Positions 56,486 through 64,000 of a stretch of 64,000 bases of DNA are shown here, in pieces. The DNA comes from Pseudomonas sp. KNUC1026 (lineage in GTDB: Bacteria; Pseudomonadota; Gammaproteobacteria; Pseudomonadales; Pseudomonadaceae). The stretch lies in NCBI RefSeq assembly GCF_021650705.1, contig NZ_CP087138.1, forward strand, positions 62,001-126,000. Reading direction: 5' to 3'. The first letter of the stretch is position 1. The number at the start of each line of letters is the position of its first letter. A model generated the notes under the pieces. It was not told the DNA's origin, ran no database searches, and saw only the letters and a program-made list of their open reading frames with translations. The translations under genes and the position numbers were made by a program.

Positions 56486-57439
56486 ATGAGCGCGCCTATT
56501 GAACTGACCGAGCTGCATTGGCTGCTGGCCATCACCCAGAGCATCGATGTGGGCGTGGTGGTCTTCGACCGCGACTTCCGGGTCAAGGTGTGGAACACCT
56601 TCATGGAGAACCGCTCCGGGGTGATCCCGCGCGACGCTCAGGGGCGGGTGTTCTTCGACCTGTTCCCGGAGGTGGACCGCACCTGGTTCAGCAAGCGCGT
56701 GGAAAACGTCGTCACCCTCGGCACGCCCTCTTTCACGGTCTGGGAACAACGCCCGTACCTGCTGCGCTTCGACAACTACCAGCCCATCACCGGGCAGGAA
56801 GCGTTCATGTACCAGAACACCACGCTGTTCCCGTTGCGCTCGACCAACAATGTGGTCGAGCACCTGTGCCTGGTGATCTATGACGTGACCAACGTGGCCA
56901 CCAACCGGCGCCAGTTGCAACAGGCCAACGTCGAACTGCAGAAGCTTTCCAGCACCGACCGCCTGACCGGGCTGTACAACCGTGGCCACTGGGAAGAGGC
57001 GCTCAAGCTCGAATACGCACGCCACACCCGCTACGGCAATGTGTCGTCGCTGATCATGTTCGATATCGACCACTTCAAGAAAATCAACGACACCTACGGC
57101 CACCCCACCGGTGACCGGGTGATCCAGCAGGTCGCTGAAGTTGTGCGCCAGCACGTGCGCGATTCCGACATCTGCGGGCGCTACGGCGGTGAAGAATTCA
57201 CCATCCTGCTGCCCGATACCGACAAGGCCGGCGGGCGCACCCTGGCCGAGCGGCTGCGCCAGTCGATCGAGGCGATGGTGGTGGAGCACGACGGCAAGCT
57301 GGTGCGTTTCACCATCAGCCTGGGCGTGGCCGACCTGAGCCGGCCGGCCAGCGAGTACAAAGAGCTGATCGAGTGGGCTGACCAGGCGCTCTACGCCTCC
57401 AAGCATGGCGGGCGCAACCTGGTCACCGTGCACACCTGA
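56486..57439 (+). CDS. PAS-GGDEF diguanylate cyclase
   Basis: 317 residues, soluble. A PAS sensor (~10-125: GVVVFDRDFRVKVWNTFMENRSG) is joined by a coiled-coil linker (NRRQLQQANVELQKLSSTDRLTGLYN) to a GGDEF domain with active-site GGEEF near 235 and an inhibitory site RDSD five residues before it. It should therefore make c-di-GMP and be product-inhibited. The preceding gene encodes a receiver-CheC protein, so the pair likely forms a signalling module in which phosphorylation controls cyclase output. Confidence 0.92.
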   Translation: MSAPIELTELHWLLAITQSIDVGVVVFDRDFRVKVWNTFMENRSGVIPRDAQGRVFFDLFPEVDRTWFSKRVENVVTLGTPSFTVWEQRPYLLRFDNYQPITGQEAFMYQNTTLFPLRSTNNVVEHLCLVIYDVTNVATNRRQLQQANVELQKLSSTDRLTGLYNRGHWEEALKLEYARHTRYGNVSSLIMFDIDHFKKINDTYGHPTGDRVIQQVAEVVRQHVRDSDICGRYGGEEFTILLPDTDKAGGRTLAERLRQSIEAMVVEHDGKLVRFTISLGVADLSRPASEYKELIEWADQALYASKHGGRNLVTVHT

Positions 57440-58495
57440 TCAGCCGCCGGGGTAGGCGTCGAAAATGGACGAGTCCTGCTCGCCATAGCCGCCCAGGAAG
57501 GTACGCGGCACCTCGTACAGGTCGCGGGCGATGCGCTCGATCGCATCACGCAGCTCAAGCGCTTGCAGCCAACGCTGCGGGATGCCCGCAACGCCTGATC
57601 GCAGGCCCAGCAGGTGGCCAGCGATCAGGCCGGTGCTGTCGCTGTCACCGCTGTGGTTGACCGCCAGCCTCGCGCCCTCCTCGAAATCCCCGGCAAACAG
57701 CGCGCACCACACGCCGATCGCCAGCGCCTCCTCGCCTACCCAGCCACCGCCGAACGCATCGATGCGCTGCGGCGTGGGGGCGATGCCCTGGGCGTGAAAC
57801 GCCAGCACCCGTTGCAGCGCCGCTGCCGTTTCCTCGATGCCCTCGCGCTCACGGTGCTCGGCCAGGCTTTGCCCGGTGGCTTGTGCCAGAGGCAGGTCAG
57901 GGGCCAGGTAGAGGCGGCGCAGCAGGTCGGCGAACAGCCCGGCGCTCAGGTAGCCACTGGGGTGGGCATGGGTGAGGCGGCCGGTGTCAGCGGCGAGATC
58001 GAAGGCGCCTTCGAAAAAGGCGCACGAGGCCACACGCATCACTGCGCCGCAGCCTTTGGAGGTGTTGCTGGGCAGGTCGCCGAAATGTTTGGCCGAACGC
58101 AGCGCCGTGAGGCAGGTATTGCCCGGCGCGCGGCGTGCCCACAGCTCCTTGCGCTCGATCAGCCAGCCTTTTTGGTCGACGTCGGTGGCGGGGGTTTCAC
58201 CTTGCGTCACCAGCCAGCGCAGCAGCGAGTGGTGCACCACCCCGGGCCGATGGCAGATGCCACGGCTGGAGCCGCGCACATGGCCGCGCAGCAGGCCTTC
58301 GGCGGTGAACAGCATCATCTGCGTATCGTCGGTGATGCGGCCCAGGCCTCCATAGGCGGTGGCAAAGTCAAGAATGCCGGCGTCGCCGAAGGCGCTTTCG
58401 ATGGCCGGCCAGGCCATGAACTCCACGGGCGCGCCCAGGGCGTCACCCACGGCGCCGCCCAGCAGGCAGCCGGTGATGGTGTCGATGTGAGGCAT
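57440..58495 (-). CDS. ADP-ribosylglycohydrolase family protein
   Basis: 351 residues from MPHIDTITG; AAGGA lies 7 nt before this ATG, so the Met at 58516 is not used. The DraG fold is clear: GGAVGDALGAPVEF, metal ligands in ITDDTQM and NHSGDSDSTGLIAG. The family removes ADP-ribose from proteins or small molecules; the substrate is unknown here because no DraT-like or toxin partner is adjacent. Its stop codon abuts the diguanylate cyclase stop (57439/57440) with no terminator between the convergent genes. Confidence 0.9.
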   Translation of the reverse strand: MPHIDTITGCLLGGAVGDALGAPVEFMAWPAIESAFGDAGILDFATAYGGLGRITDDTQMMLFTAEGLLRGHVRGSSRGICHRPGVVHHSLLRWLVTQGETPATDVDQKGWLIERKELWARRAPGNTCLTALRSAKHFGDLPSNTSKGCGAVMRVASCAFFEGAFDLAADTGRLTHAHPSGYLSAGLFADLLRRLYLAPDLPLAQATGQSLAEHREREGIEETAAALQRVLAFHAQGIAPTPQRIDAFGGGWVGEEALAIGVWCALFAGDFEEGARLAVNHSGDSDSTGLIAGHLLGLRSGVAGIPQRWLQALELRDAIERIARDLYEVPRTFLGGYGEQDSSIFDAYPGG

Positions 58496-58560
58496 GTCCG
58501 AATCCTTCAGAATCATATGTCGGGCATCCTATCTGTAACCAGTTGCGAATAGCACGCGAC

Positions 58561-58579
58561 ATAAATGACAATGAATCTC
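58561..58579 (+). promoter_or_regulatory. Possible Fur box before the Fox-like sigma gene
   Basis: The sequence ATAAATGACAATGAATCTC matches 12 of 19 Fur-consensus positions and ends 25 nt before the sigma factor start. It fits iron control of this system but is weaker than the fpvI box. Confidence 0.4.
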
Positions 58580-58604
58580 TTTTACGCCCGCCAGCAGCCT
58601 TCCG

Positions 58605-59132
58605 ATGCCCGAACTGCCCGCCAGCTCTCATACGCATACCGTGGCCACTCTCTACAGTGAACACCACGGCTGGCTGCATGCCTGGCTGCGCAAGCGCCTG
58701 GGCTGTTCGCAGCGTGCTGCCGACATCGCTCAGGACGCCTTCCTGCGTGTGCTGTTGCTGGCCGACCCACGGCAGATCGGCCAACCCCGCGCCTTCCTGG
58801 CCACCACCGCCAACCGCCTGCTGATCGACAAGGCCCGGCGCCGGCGCATCGAGCAGGCCTATCTCGACGCTTTGGCGGTGCGCAGCGAGGAGGCTTCGAT
58901 GGCCGACCCGCAGGCCATTCATGCGGCGGTGCAGGCGCTGGACCGGCTGTGCGACATGCTCGAGGGCCTGCCGGCCAAACCGCGCGAGGCCTTTTTGCTC
59001 AACCGCCTCGATGGCCTCGGTTACGCCCAGATCGCCGAACAGCTCGGCGTGTCGAGCAGCATGGTCAAGCAGTACATCGCCAGGGTGCTGGTGCATTGCT
59101 ACGCCGTTGTGCATGGGCCCGGCAACTCATGA
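58605..59132 (+). CDS. FecI-family ECF sigma factor (FoxI/FiuI-like)
   Basis: 175 residues. Region 2: LYSEHHGWLHAWLRKRLGCSQRAADIAQDAFLRVL; region 4: LNRLDGLGYAQIAEQLGVSSSMVKQYIARVL. The order sigma - FecR - TonB receptor, with a 4-nt overlap to fecR, is that of the foxIRA and fiuIRA xenosiderophore systems of P. aeruginosa. It should switch on the receptor at 60172 when the siderophore binds. No strong ribosome site precedes the ATG. Confidence 0.9.
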   Translation: MPELPASSHTHTVATLYSEHHGWLHAWLRKRLGCSQRAADIAQDAFLRVLLLADPRQIGQPRAFLATTANRLLIDKARRRRIEQAYLDALAVRSEEASMADPQAIHAAVQALDRLCDMLEGLPAKPREAFLLNRLDGLGYAQIAEQLGVSSSMVKQYIARVLVHCYAVVHGPGNS

Positions 59133-60091
59133 GCGGGTTCGAGCCCACCGAGCAGATGGTCGCCGAAGCCGCGCTCTGGCTTGCGCAATTGCAGGACGAG
59201 CGCGCCGATGCGCAGGTGCGCCAGGGCTTCGAAGCGTGGCGCGCGCAGCACCCCGGCCATGCGGTGGCGGCGCAGCGCATGCAGGCGTTGTGGGGTGGGT
59301 TCGAACCGGCGCGGGGCGCGGTGTCGCGAGCTGCGCTCACACGTGGCCTGAAGGCACCGAAACGGCTCGGCGCGCGCAGCGTGCTGGGGCTTGCCCTGGC
59401 GGCCAGCCTCGCCTGGGTGCTGCGAGCCGAAGTGCCGGTGTGGATGGCCGATCAGCGCACTGGCGTGGGCCAGCGCAGCGAACTGACCCTGGCCGACGGC
59501 AGCCGTTTGCAGCTCAACAGCGATTCGGCGGTGGACATTCACCTCAACGGGCACCAGCGGGTGGTCGAGCTGCTACGCGGTGAGGTTTGGGTGATCGTCG
59601 CCAAGGACCCCGGCCGGCCGTTCGTGGTGCGCACCGAGCAGGGCAGCGTGACTGCGCTGGGCACGCGGTTTCTGGTGCGGCGCGAAGGGGCCGAAACCAC
59701 GCGCGTCAGCGTGGTGGAGTCGGCAGTGGCCGCCCAGGCCAATGGTGAGGCGCCGGTGCGCGTCGCCGCCGGGCAGTGGGCGCTGTTGCACGACGGGCAG
59801 GTCAGCACGCCCCAGCGCGAGGCGGGCGGTGACCCGGCGGGCTGGACACGCGGTGTGCTCAGCCTCGATAACGCCCCCTCGGTGGCTGTGCTCGACGAGC
59901 TGGTGCGTTACCGCCACGGGGTGCTCAGCTATGACCGCCAGGCCCTTGCCAACCTGCGCGTGTCGGGCGTGTTCCAGCTGGGTGACACTGACGCAGCCTT
60001 GCAGGCCCTGGCCGACAACCTGCCGATCGAGGTAAGCCACCTGACGCCGTGGTATGCCTCGGTCAAGCTGCGCGAAAGCGAGAGCAAATAA
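59129..60091 (+). CDS. FecR-family anti-sigma/sigma regulator (FoxR/FiuR-like)
   Basis: 320 residues starting MSGFEPTEQM, overlapping the sigma stop (ATGA). N-terminal anti-sigma segment EAALWLAQLQDERADAQVRQGFEAW, one membrane helix (~75-95), FecR domain (ELTLADGSRLQLNSDSAVDI, TRFLVRRE) and the C-terminal receptor-contact segment (LVRYRHGVLSYDRQALANLRVSGVF). It transmits the loaded-receptor signal to the sigma factor. The frame is open further upstream, but that is antisense to nothing and lies inside the sigma gene. Confidence 0.9.
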   Translation: MSGFEPTEQMVAEAALWLAQLQDERADAQVRQGFEAWRAQHPGHAVAAQRMQALWGGFEPARGAVSRAALTRGLKAPKRLGARSVLGLALAASLAWVLRAEVPVWMADQRTGVGQRSELTLADGSRLQLNSDSAVDIHLNGHQRVVELLRGEVWVIVAKDPGRPFVVRTEQGSVTALGTRFLVRREGAETTRVSVVESAVAAQANGEAPVRVAAGQWALLHDGQVSTPQREAGGDPAGWTRGVLSLDNAPSVAVLDELVRYRHGVLSYDRQALANLRVSGVFQLGDTDAALQALADNLPIEVSHLTPWYASVKLRESESK

Positions 60092-60171
60092 AAAGCAGTC
60101 GCATTCACTGTCCCTTTTCTCGCCTGTGCGTCTCGGTGAAAGAAGCCAACTCTGTCACCGAAGGAATTTCC

Positions 60172-62630
60172 ATGCTGCGCCCCGCGATCCGTTTGCATCC
60201 GCTGGCCTTGAGCCTGCTGCTGGGCTGTGCCCTGCCCACCGCACAGGCTGCTGAACCGCCAACCTCCACCTTCAACGTGCCCGCCGGCGACCTGGCCCAG
60301 GCCTTGAATCGCTTTGCCGAACAGGCGGGCCTGGCGCTGGCCTATGACCCGACGCTGGTGCAGGGGCGGCGCAGCCAAGGGTTGGCCGGCAGCCACTCCA
60401 CAGTGCAAGGCATCGCCCAGTTGCTGGCCGGCACGGGCCTGCAAGCGGCGCCCATCGCCAGCGGCCGCTACCGCATCGAGCCGGTGCCGCAGGCCAGCGG
60501 CGACACACTGATGCTGCAAGCGACCGACATCTCCACCACCTACGCCACCGAAAGCCCGACCGGGCCGGTGGCCGGGTTCGTTGCCAAACGCAGCCTGGCC
60601 GGCACCAAGACCGACACGCCGCTGATCGAAACGCCGCAGTCGATCTCCGTGGTCACCAAAGACCAGATGCGCGCGCAGAACGCAGAGTCCCTCGGCCAGG
60701 TGCTGCGCTACTCCGCCGCCGTGGTGCCGGAAACCCGTGGCGCCACGGCTTCGCGCCTGGACCTGCTGAGCATTCGCGGCTTCTCGCCGTCGCTGTACCT
60801 GGACGGCCTGAAGCTGCCCGGCAGCCGTGACGCCGCGCCGCAGCTGGATTCGTTCGACCTGGAGCGGGTCGACGTGTTGCGCGGCCCGGCCTCGGTGCTC
60901 TACGGCCAGGGCACCCCGAGCGGGGTGGTGAACATGGTCAGCAAGCGCCCCACCCGTGAGCCGTTCCATGAGGTGGGCGTGGAGTACGGCACCTACCAGA
61001 AGAAGCGCACCACCTTCGACCTGTCCGGGCCGATCGATGAGCAGGGCGTGTACTCCTATCGTGTTTCCGGCCTCTACGACAGCGCCGACGGCCAGGTGGA
61101 ACACACCGAAACCGAGCGCCGCGCGATTTCCGCCGCGCTCAGCTGGCGCCCCAGCGACGACACCTCGCTGACCCTGCTGGGCCGCTTCCAGAAAGACCCC
61201 AAAGGCGCCTCCTACGGCTCGCTGCCGGCCCAAGGGGTGGTGCTGCCCAACCCCAACGGCCATATCGACGTGAACCGCTACGACGGCGACAAACAGTTCG
61301 AGAAGAGCGACCGCGAAAACTACTCGGTCGGCTACCTGTTCGAGCACCACTTCAACGACACCTTCACCGTGCGCCAGAACGCCCGCTACATGCGTGCCGA
61401 AGGCCTGTACCGCAGCCTCTACAGCGGCGGTTTCCCCAAGGATGCCAACGGCAACATCACCGACTACCGCAACGTGCAGCGCTCCACCATCGCTTCGGAC
61501 GTGAACATCGACGCCTACGCGCTGGATAACCAGCTGCAGGCCAGGTTCGACACCGGCCCGGTCGCCCACACCGTGCCGCTGGGCGCCGATTACCAGTACA
61601 CCAGCACCGACACCCTGGCCGGCTCCGGCCGCTACCTCGGCGCGCCGGGCCTGGATGTCTACAACCCGGTGTATGGCGGCGCCGTCGCGGTGCCGGCCTA
61701 CACCAGCAACGCGACCACGCGTAACCAGCAAAAGGGCCTGTACCTGCAAGAGCAGATGAAATGGGACCGCTGGGTACTGCTGCTCGGCGGCCGCTACGAC
61801 TGGGCCAACAACCACAATACCTCCAGCAACCTGAGCACCGGCCGCAAGACCCGCAGCAGCCTGGACAGCGAAGCCTTCACCGGCCGCGCGGGCCTGGTGT
61901 ATCTGTTCGACAACGGCCTGGCGCCGTACATCAGTTACTCGGAGTCGTTCGAGCCGCAGACGGGCACAGGCTTTGGCGGGGCGCCATTCGAGCCCACCGA
62001 GGGCAAACAGTACGAGCTGGGCATCAAGTACCAGCCGCCGGGCAGCAACAGTTTCATCAGCGCAGCAGTGTTCGACCTGCGCCGGCAGAACCTCACCACC
62101 CTCGACCCGGACCCGAGCCACCTGTGCAACGGCAGCCGCTGCAACGTGCAGGCCGGTGAAGTGCGCTCGCGGGGCTTCGAGGTGGAGGGCAAGGCCAGCC
62201 TCACCAACAACATCGACCTCACCGCCAGCTACGCCTACCTCGACAACCGCTTCAGCAAATCCAACACCACCAGCGGTGCCGGCGCCGAGGGCAACACACC
62301 CTATGGCATCCCGCGCCACACGGCCTCGGCGTGGGCGGATTACCTGTTCCATGAAGGCCCGCTGCAAGGCTTCGGTTTCGGCGCCGGGGTGCGCTACATC
62401 AGCTCCACCACGGATGACGCCAACACCTTCAAGGTGCCGGGCTACACGCTGGTCGATGCGGCCGTGCATTACGACATCCGCACGTCTACACCGCCGGCGA
62501 CAACCTGCGCCTGGCGGTGAACGCCACCAACCTTGAGAACAAGACCTACGTCACCAGCTGCTACTCCAGCGACTGGTGCTGGTACGGCTCGCAGCGCACC
62601 GTGCAGGCCAGCGCGACGTACCAGTGGTGA
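60172..62630 (+). CDS. TonB-dependent hydroxamate-siderophore receptor with STN domain (FoxA/FiuA-like; one-base gap)
   Basis: About 819 residues after restoring one C at 62481. The signal peptide is MLRPAIRLHPLALSLLLGC ending in AQA. STN domain ~30-100 (STFNVPAGDLAQALNRFAEQAGL) shows that it signals through the FecR partner. Plug: ETPQSISVVTKDQM, ERVDVLRGPASVLYGQGTPSG. The barrel ends in YVTSCYSSDWCWYGSQRTV and a final Trp (ATYQW); this Cys-x5-Cys-x-YG form occurs in FhuA/FoxA-type receptors. GAAGGA lies before the ATG. Without repair the protein stops at 62520 without its last strands. The ligand is probably ferrichrome or ferrioxamine; the two cannot be told apart here. Confidence 0.9.
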
Positions 62631-62634
62631 GAGC

Positions 62635-63128
62635 TCAGAGGGTTTTGAGCATGTGATGGGTTTGCCACACCGGCTCGGCCTCGGCCAGCAGGGTGTGGAA
62701 CCCCTGGCGCTCCCAGAAGCCGACGGCGCCTGGCAGGAAAGGGTGGGTGTGCAGGTAGAGCTGCCTCACCCCGCCAGCCTCGGCGTGCTGTTGCAGGCGC
62801 TCGAACAGCGCACTGCCCAGCCCCGCGCGGCGCAGGTTCGGTTGCACATACAGACGCACCACCTCGGCGCAGCCTTCGGCGCCACAGCCAGTGCGGCGAA
62901 GCGCCCGTCGTAGGGGCGGTAGGCGATGCTGCCGATCACCTCGCCCTGGCTGCCACGGGCCAGCAGGAAGCAGGCCCCGGCGCGGCAATAGGTCGCGGTG
63001 AAACCGGCCAGGTCCGCTGGCAGGCCGGTGCTGCCTGTGCGCTGCGCGAACAATTCAAGCCAGGCCCCGTGGGCGAATGCGACTGCGTCATGGGTGCTGG
63101 TACTGCCAGCGTCGACCACTTCGAACAT
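62635..63128 (-). CDS. GNAT-family N-acetyltransferase (one-base gap)
   Basis: About 164 residues after restoring one base at 62882-62883. Starts MFEVVDAGSTS. The acetyl-CoA loop is LYVQPNLRRAGLGSALFERL, followed by YLHTHPFLPGAVGFWERQGF, the common GNAT ending. The substrate is unknown. It lies opposite to and between the receptor and the DUF2946/PepSY genes, breaking an otherwise co-directional iron-uptake set; the stop is 4 nt from the receptor stop. Confidence 0.85.
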
Positions 63129-63195
63129 GCTGCCTCCTGTTGAGAGGCGCAGAGGGTGCGCCGGCCGGCGGTGTTCAGGCAAGCCCGACGATGGT

Positions 63196-63573
63196 ATGTT
63201 GCGCGCCATGTTCTGCCCACGCCCCTCCCGCGCCCTGGCCACCTGGCTGTTGCTGGCGCTGATCCTGTTCAATGGCTTGGCCTGTGCGATAGGCCACGGC
63301 CAGATGATGGCTGCGGCGCCGCCCGCTGGGGCGCATGCCGGGCACGAGATGGCCGGCATGGCCGGTATGGACATGGGCAAAGGCGCCGTTCACAGCCTCA
63401 AGTCGCCCTTCGAAGACTGCTTCTTCGCCGGCAGCGTGCCGCTGGCGATGCTGGTGTTCGCCGCCCTCGGCTGGCTGGCCCGCCACCGCCCACTCCGTGT
63501 TCCTCGCCGAGCTTTCGGCACCCAGGCGCCACCGCGCTGGCTGCTACCGGCCCTCAACCCCCGGGCACCCTGA
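63196..63573 (+). CDS. DUF2946-type small membrane/exported protein
   Basis: 125 residues: MLRAMFCPRPS, a hydrophobic segment (ATWLLLALILFNGLACAIGHG), a Met/His/Gly-rich stretch (HAGHEMAGMAGMDMG) that could bind metal such as copper, a second membrane helix (SVPLAMLVFAALGWLA) and a basic Pro-rich tail. This is the DUF2946 pattern, common beside TonB receptors and copper genes. The start at 63196 or 63208 is open. It precedes the PepSY gene by 81 nt. Confidence 0.72.
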   Translation: MLRAMFCPRPSRALATWLLLALILFNGLACAIGHGQMMAAAPPAGAHAGHEMAGMAGMDMGKGAVHSLKSPFEDCFFAGSVPLAMLVFAALGWLARHRPLRVPRRAFGTQAPPRWLLPALNPRAP

Positions 63574-63654
63574 GTTCCCCCTCGCACCCGTTCGATCACA
63601 CCTGTTGCTATCGACGCGCGTGGCCGTGGCCGCGCGCCTGTGAGGGATATCGCC

Positions 63655-64000
63655 ATGGCTGTCGCCAGCGTTTCGCCCGTGCACGCCTTGCTTCGGCGTT
63701 TGCACTTCTACATCGGCCTGTTCGTAGGCCCGTTTCTGTTCATCGCCGCCCTCACCGGGGTGGCCTATGCCTTGACGCCGCAACTGGAGCAGTGGCTCTA
63801 CGCCGAGGCGCTCTACACCCCCAGCCAGGGCCAGCCGTTGCTGCTGGCCGAGCAGGTGCAACGCGCCCGCGATGAGCTGCCCGCCGAGTTTTCGATAGCG
63901 GCTGTGCGCCCGGCCAGTGCGCCGGGCCACACCACGCGCGTCATGTTCAGCGTGCCCGGCCTGGGCGCTTCGGAAAACCGCGCGCTGTTCATCGACCCGG
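63655..64000 (+). CDS. PepSY-TM family inner-membrane protein (FoxB-like), cut by the window end
   Basis: 115 residues are visible, with no stop before the edge. GAGGGA lies 8 nt before the ATG. N-terminal LLRRLHFYIGLFVGPFLFIAALTGVAYAL is the first helix of PepSY-associated TM proteins; then the PepSY-like periplasmic part begins (LEQWLYAEALYTPSQGQPLLLAEQVQRAR). Relatives such as FoxB act beside TonB receptors in ferric siderophore reduction or uptake across the inner membrane. The neighbours (sigma, FecR, receptor) support that reading. Confidence 0.88.
   Translation, partial: MAVASVSPVHALLRRLHFYIGLFVGPFLFIAALTGVAYALTPQLEQWLYAEALYTPSQGQPLLLAEQVQRARDELPAEFSIAAVRPASAPGHTTRVMFSVPGLGASENRALFIDP

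Noticed and set aside
53577..62469. Long antisense frames opposite the semialdehyde dehydrogenase (530 codons) and the FoxA-like receptor (846 codons)
   Set aside because: Same shadow effect; the sense strand holds complete families with proper starts and terminators.

Overview
The window is high-GC chromosomal DNA of a fluorescent Pseudomonas, most likely in or near the P. putida group. The genus call rests on a near-complete pyoverdine locus with PvdA, PvdE, PvdM, PvdN, PvdO, PvdP, PvdQ, FpvA, FpvI and FpvR homologues, on promoters of the PvdS type (TAAAT-N16-CGT), on valine catabolism genes mmsAB, and on REP-like palindromes. The species cannot be fixed from sequence alone.

Region 1 (1-42.5 kb) is siderophore biosynthesis and its control. 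On the + strand an NRPS enters from outside the window. It ends in a condensation domain fused to an aspartate beta-hydroxylase, and is followed with a 4-nt overlap by an interface/A(Asp)/T protein (1262-4384) and the ferripyoverdine receptor fpvA (4531-6993). Converging on fpvA from the - strand is an operon-like series: pvdM, pvdN, pvdO, an IucB-type N-hydroxyornithine acetyltransferase, pvdA, and a 19.5-kb NRPS gene (26564 to 7064). When read through two one-base gaps, that NRPS is C-A-T / C-A-T-E / C-A-T / C-A-T-E / C-A-T-TE, predicted Lys - D-Ser - Ser - D-Ser - Lys. Divergent from pvdM are pvdP and an SCP2-JmjC fusion gene. Then come a nine-unit array of 100-bp palindromic repeats, pvdE, fpvR, the divergent fpvI, and pvdQ. 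The parts fit the known pathway: PvdA and the acetyltransferase make the hydroxamate residue, the NRPSs build an acylated ferribactin, PvdE moves it to the periplasm, PvdQ removes the acyl chain, PvdP and PvdMNO mature the chromophore and side chain, and FpvA/FpvR/FpvI take up and sense the ferric form. Four exact PvdS-type promoters (pvdM, pvdP, pvdE, pvdQ), two one-mismatch ones (NRPS, pvdA) and three Fur-like boxes tie the set to iron starvation.

Region 2 (42.5-58.5 kb) is mixed: a second TonB receptor, a RelE/Phd toxin-antitoxin pair with an iterated operator, a LysR regulator divergent from mmsAB, a gamma-glutamyltranspeptidase, a chemoreceptor, an orphan 2-ketoglutarate semialdehyde dehydrogenase, a response regulator-CheC-like protein with a PAS-GGDEF diguanylate cyclase, and an ADP-ribosylglycohydrolase. 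Region 3 (58.5-64 kb) is a Fox/Fiu-like xenosiderophore system: ECF sigma, FecR anti-sigma, TonB receptor, DUF2946 protein and a PepSY membrane protein cut by the window end. A GNAT gene lies on the opposite strand between the last parts.

An important caveat: 13 genes contain at least one reading-frame break, 19 in all. Sixteen are apparent one-base losses, mostly in short homopolymers, and three are one-base gains. The pattern, spread over unrelated genes, looks like sequencing error rather than biology, so the broken genes are described here in their reconstructed form.
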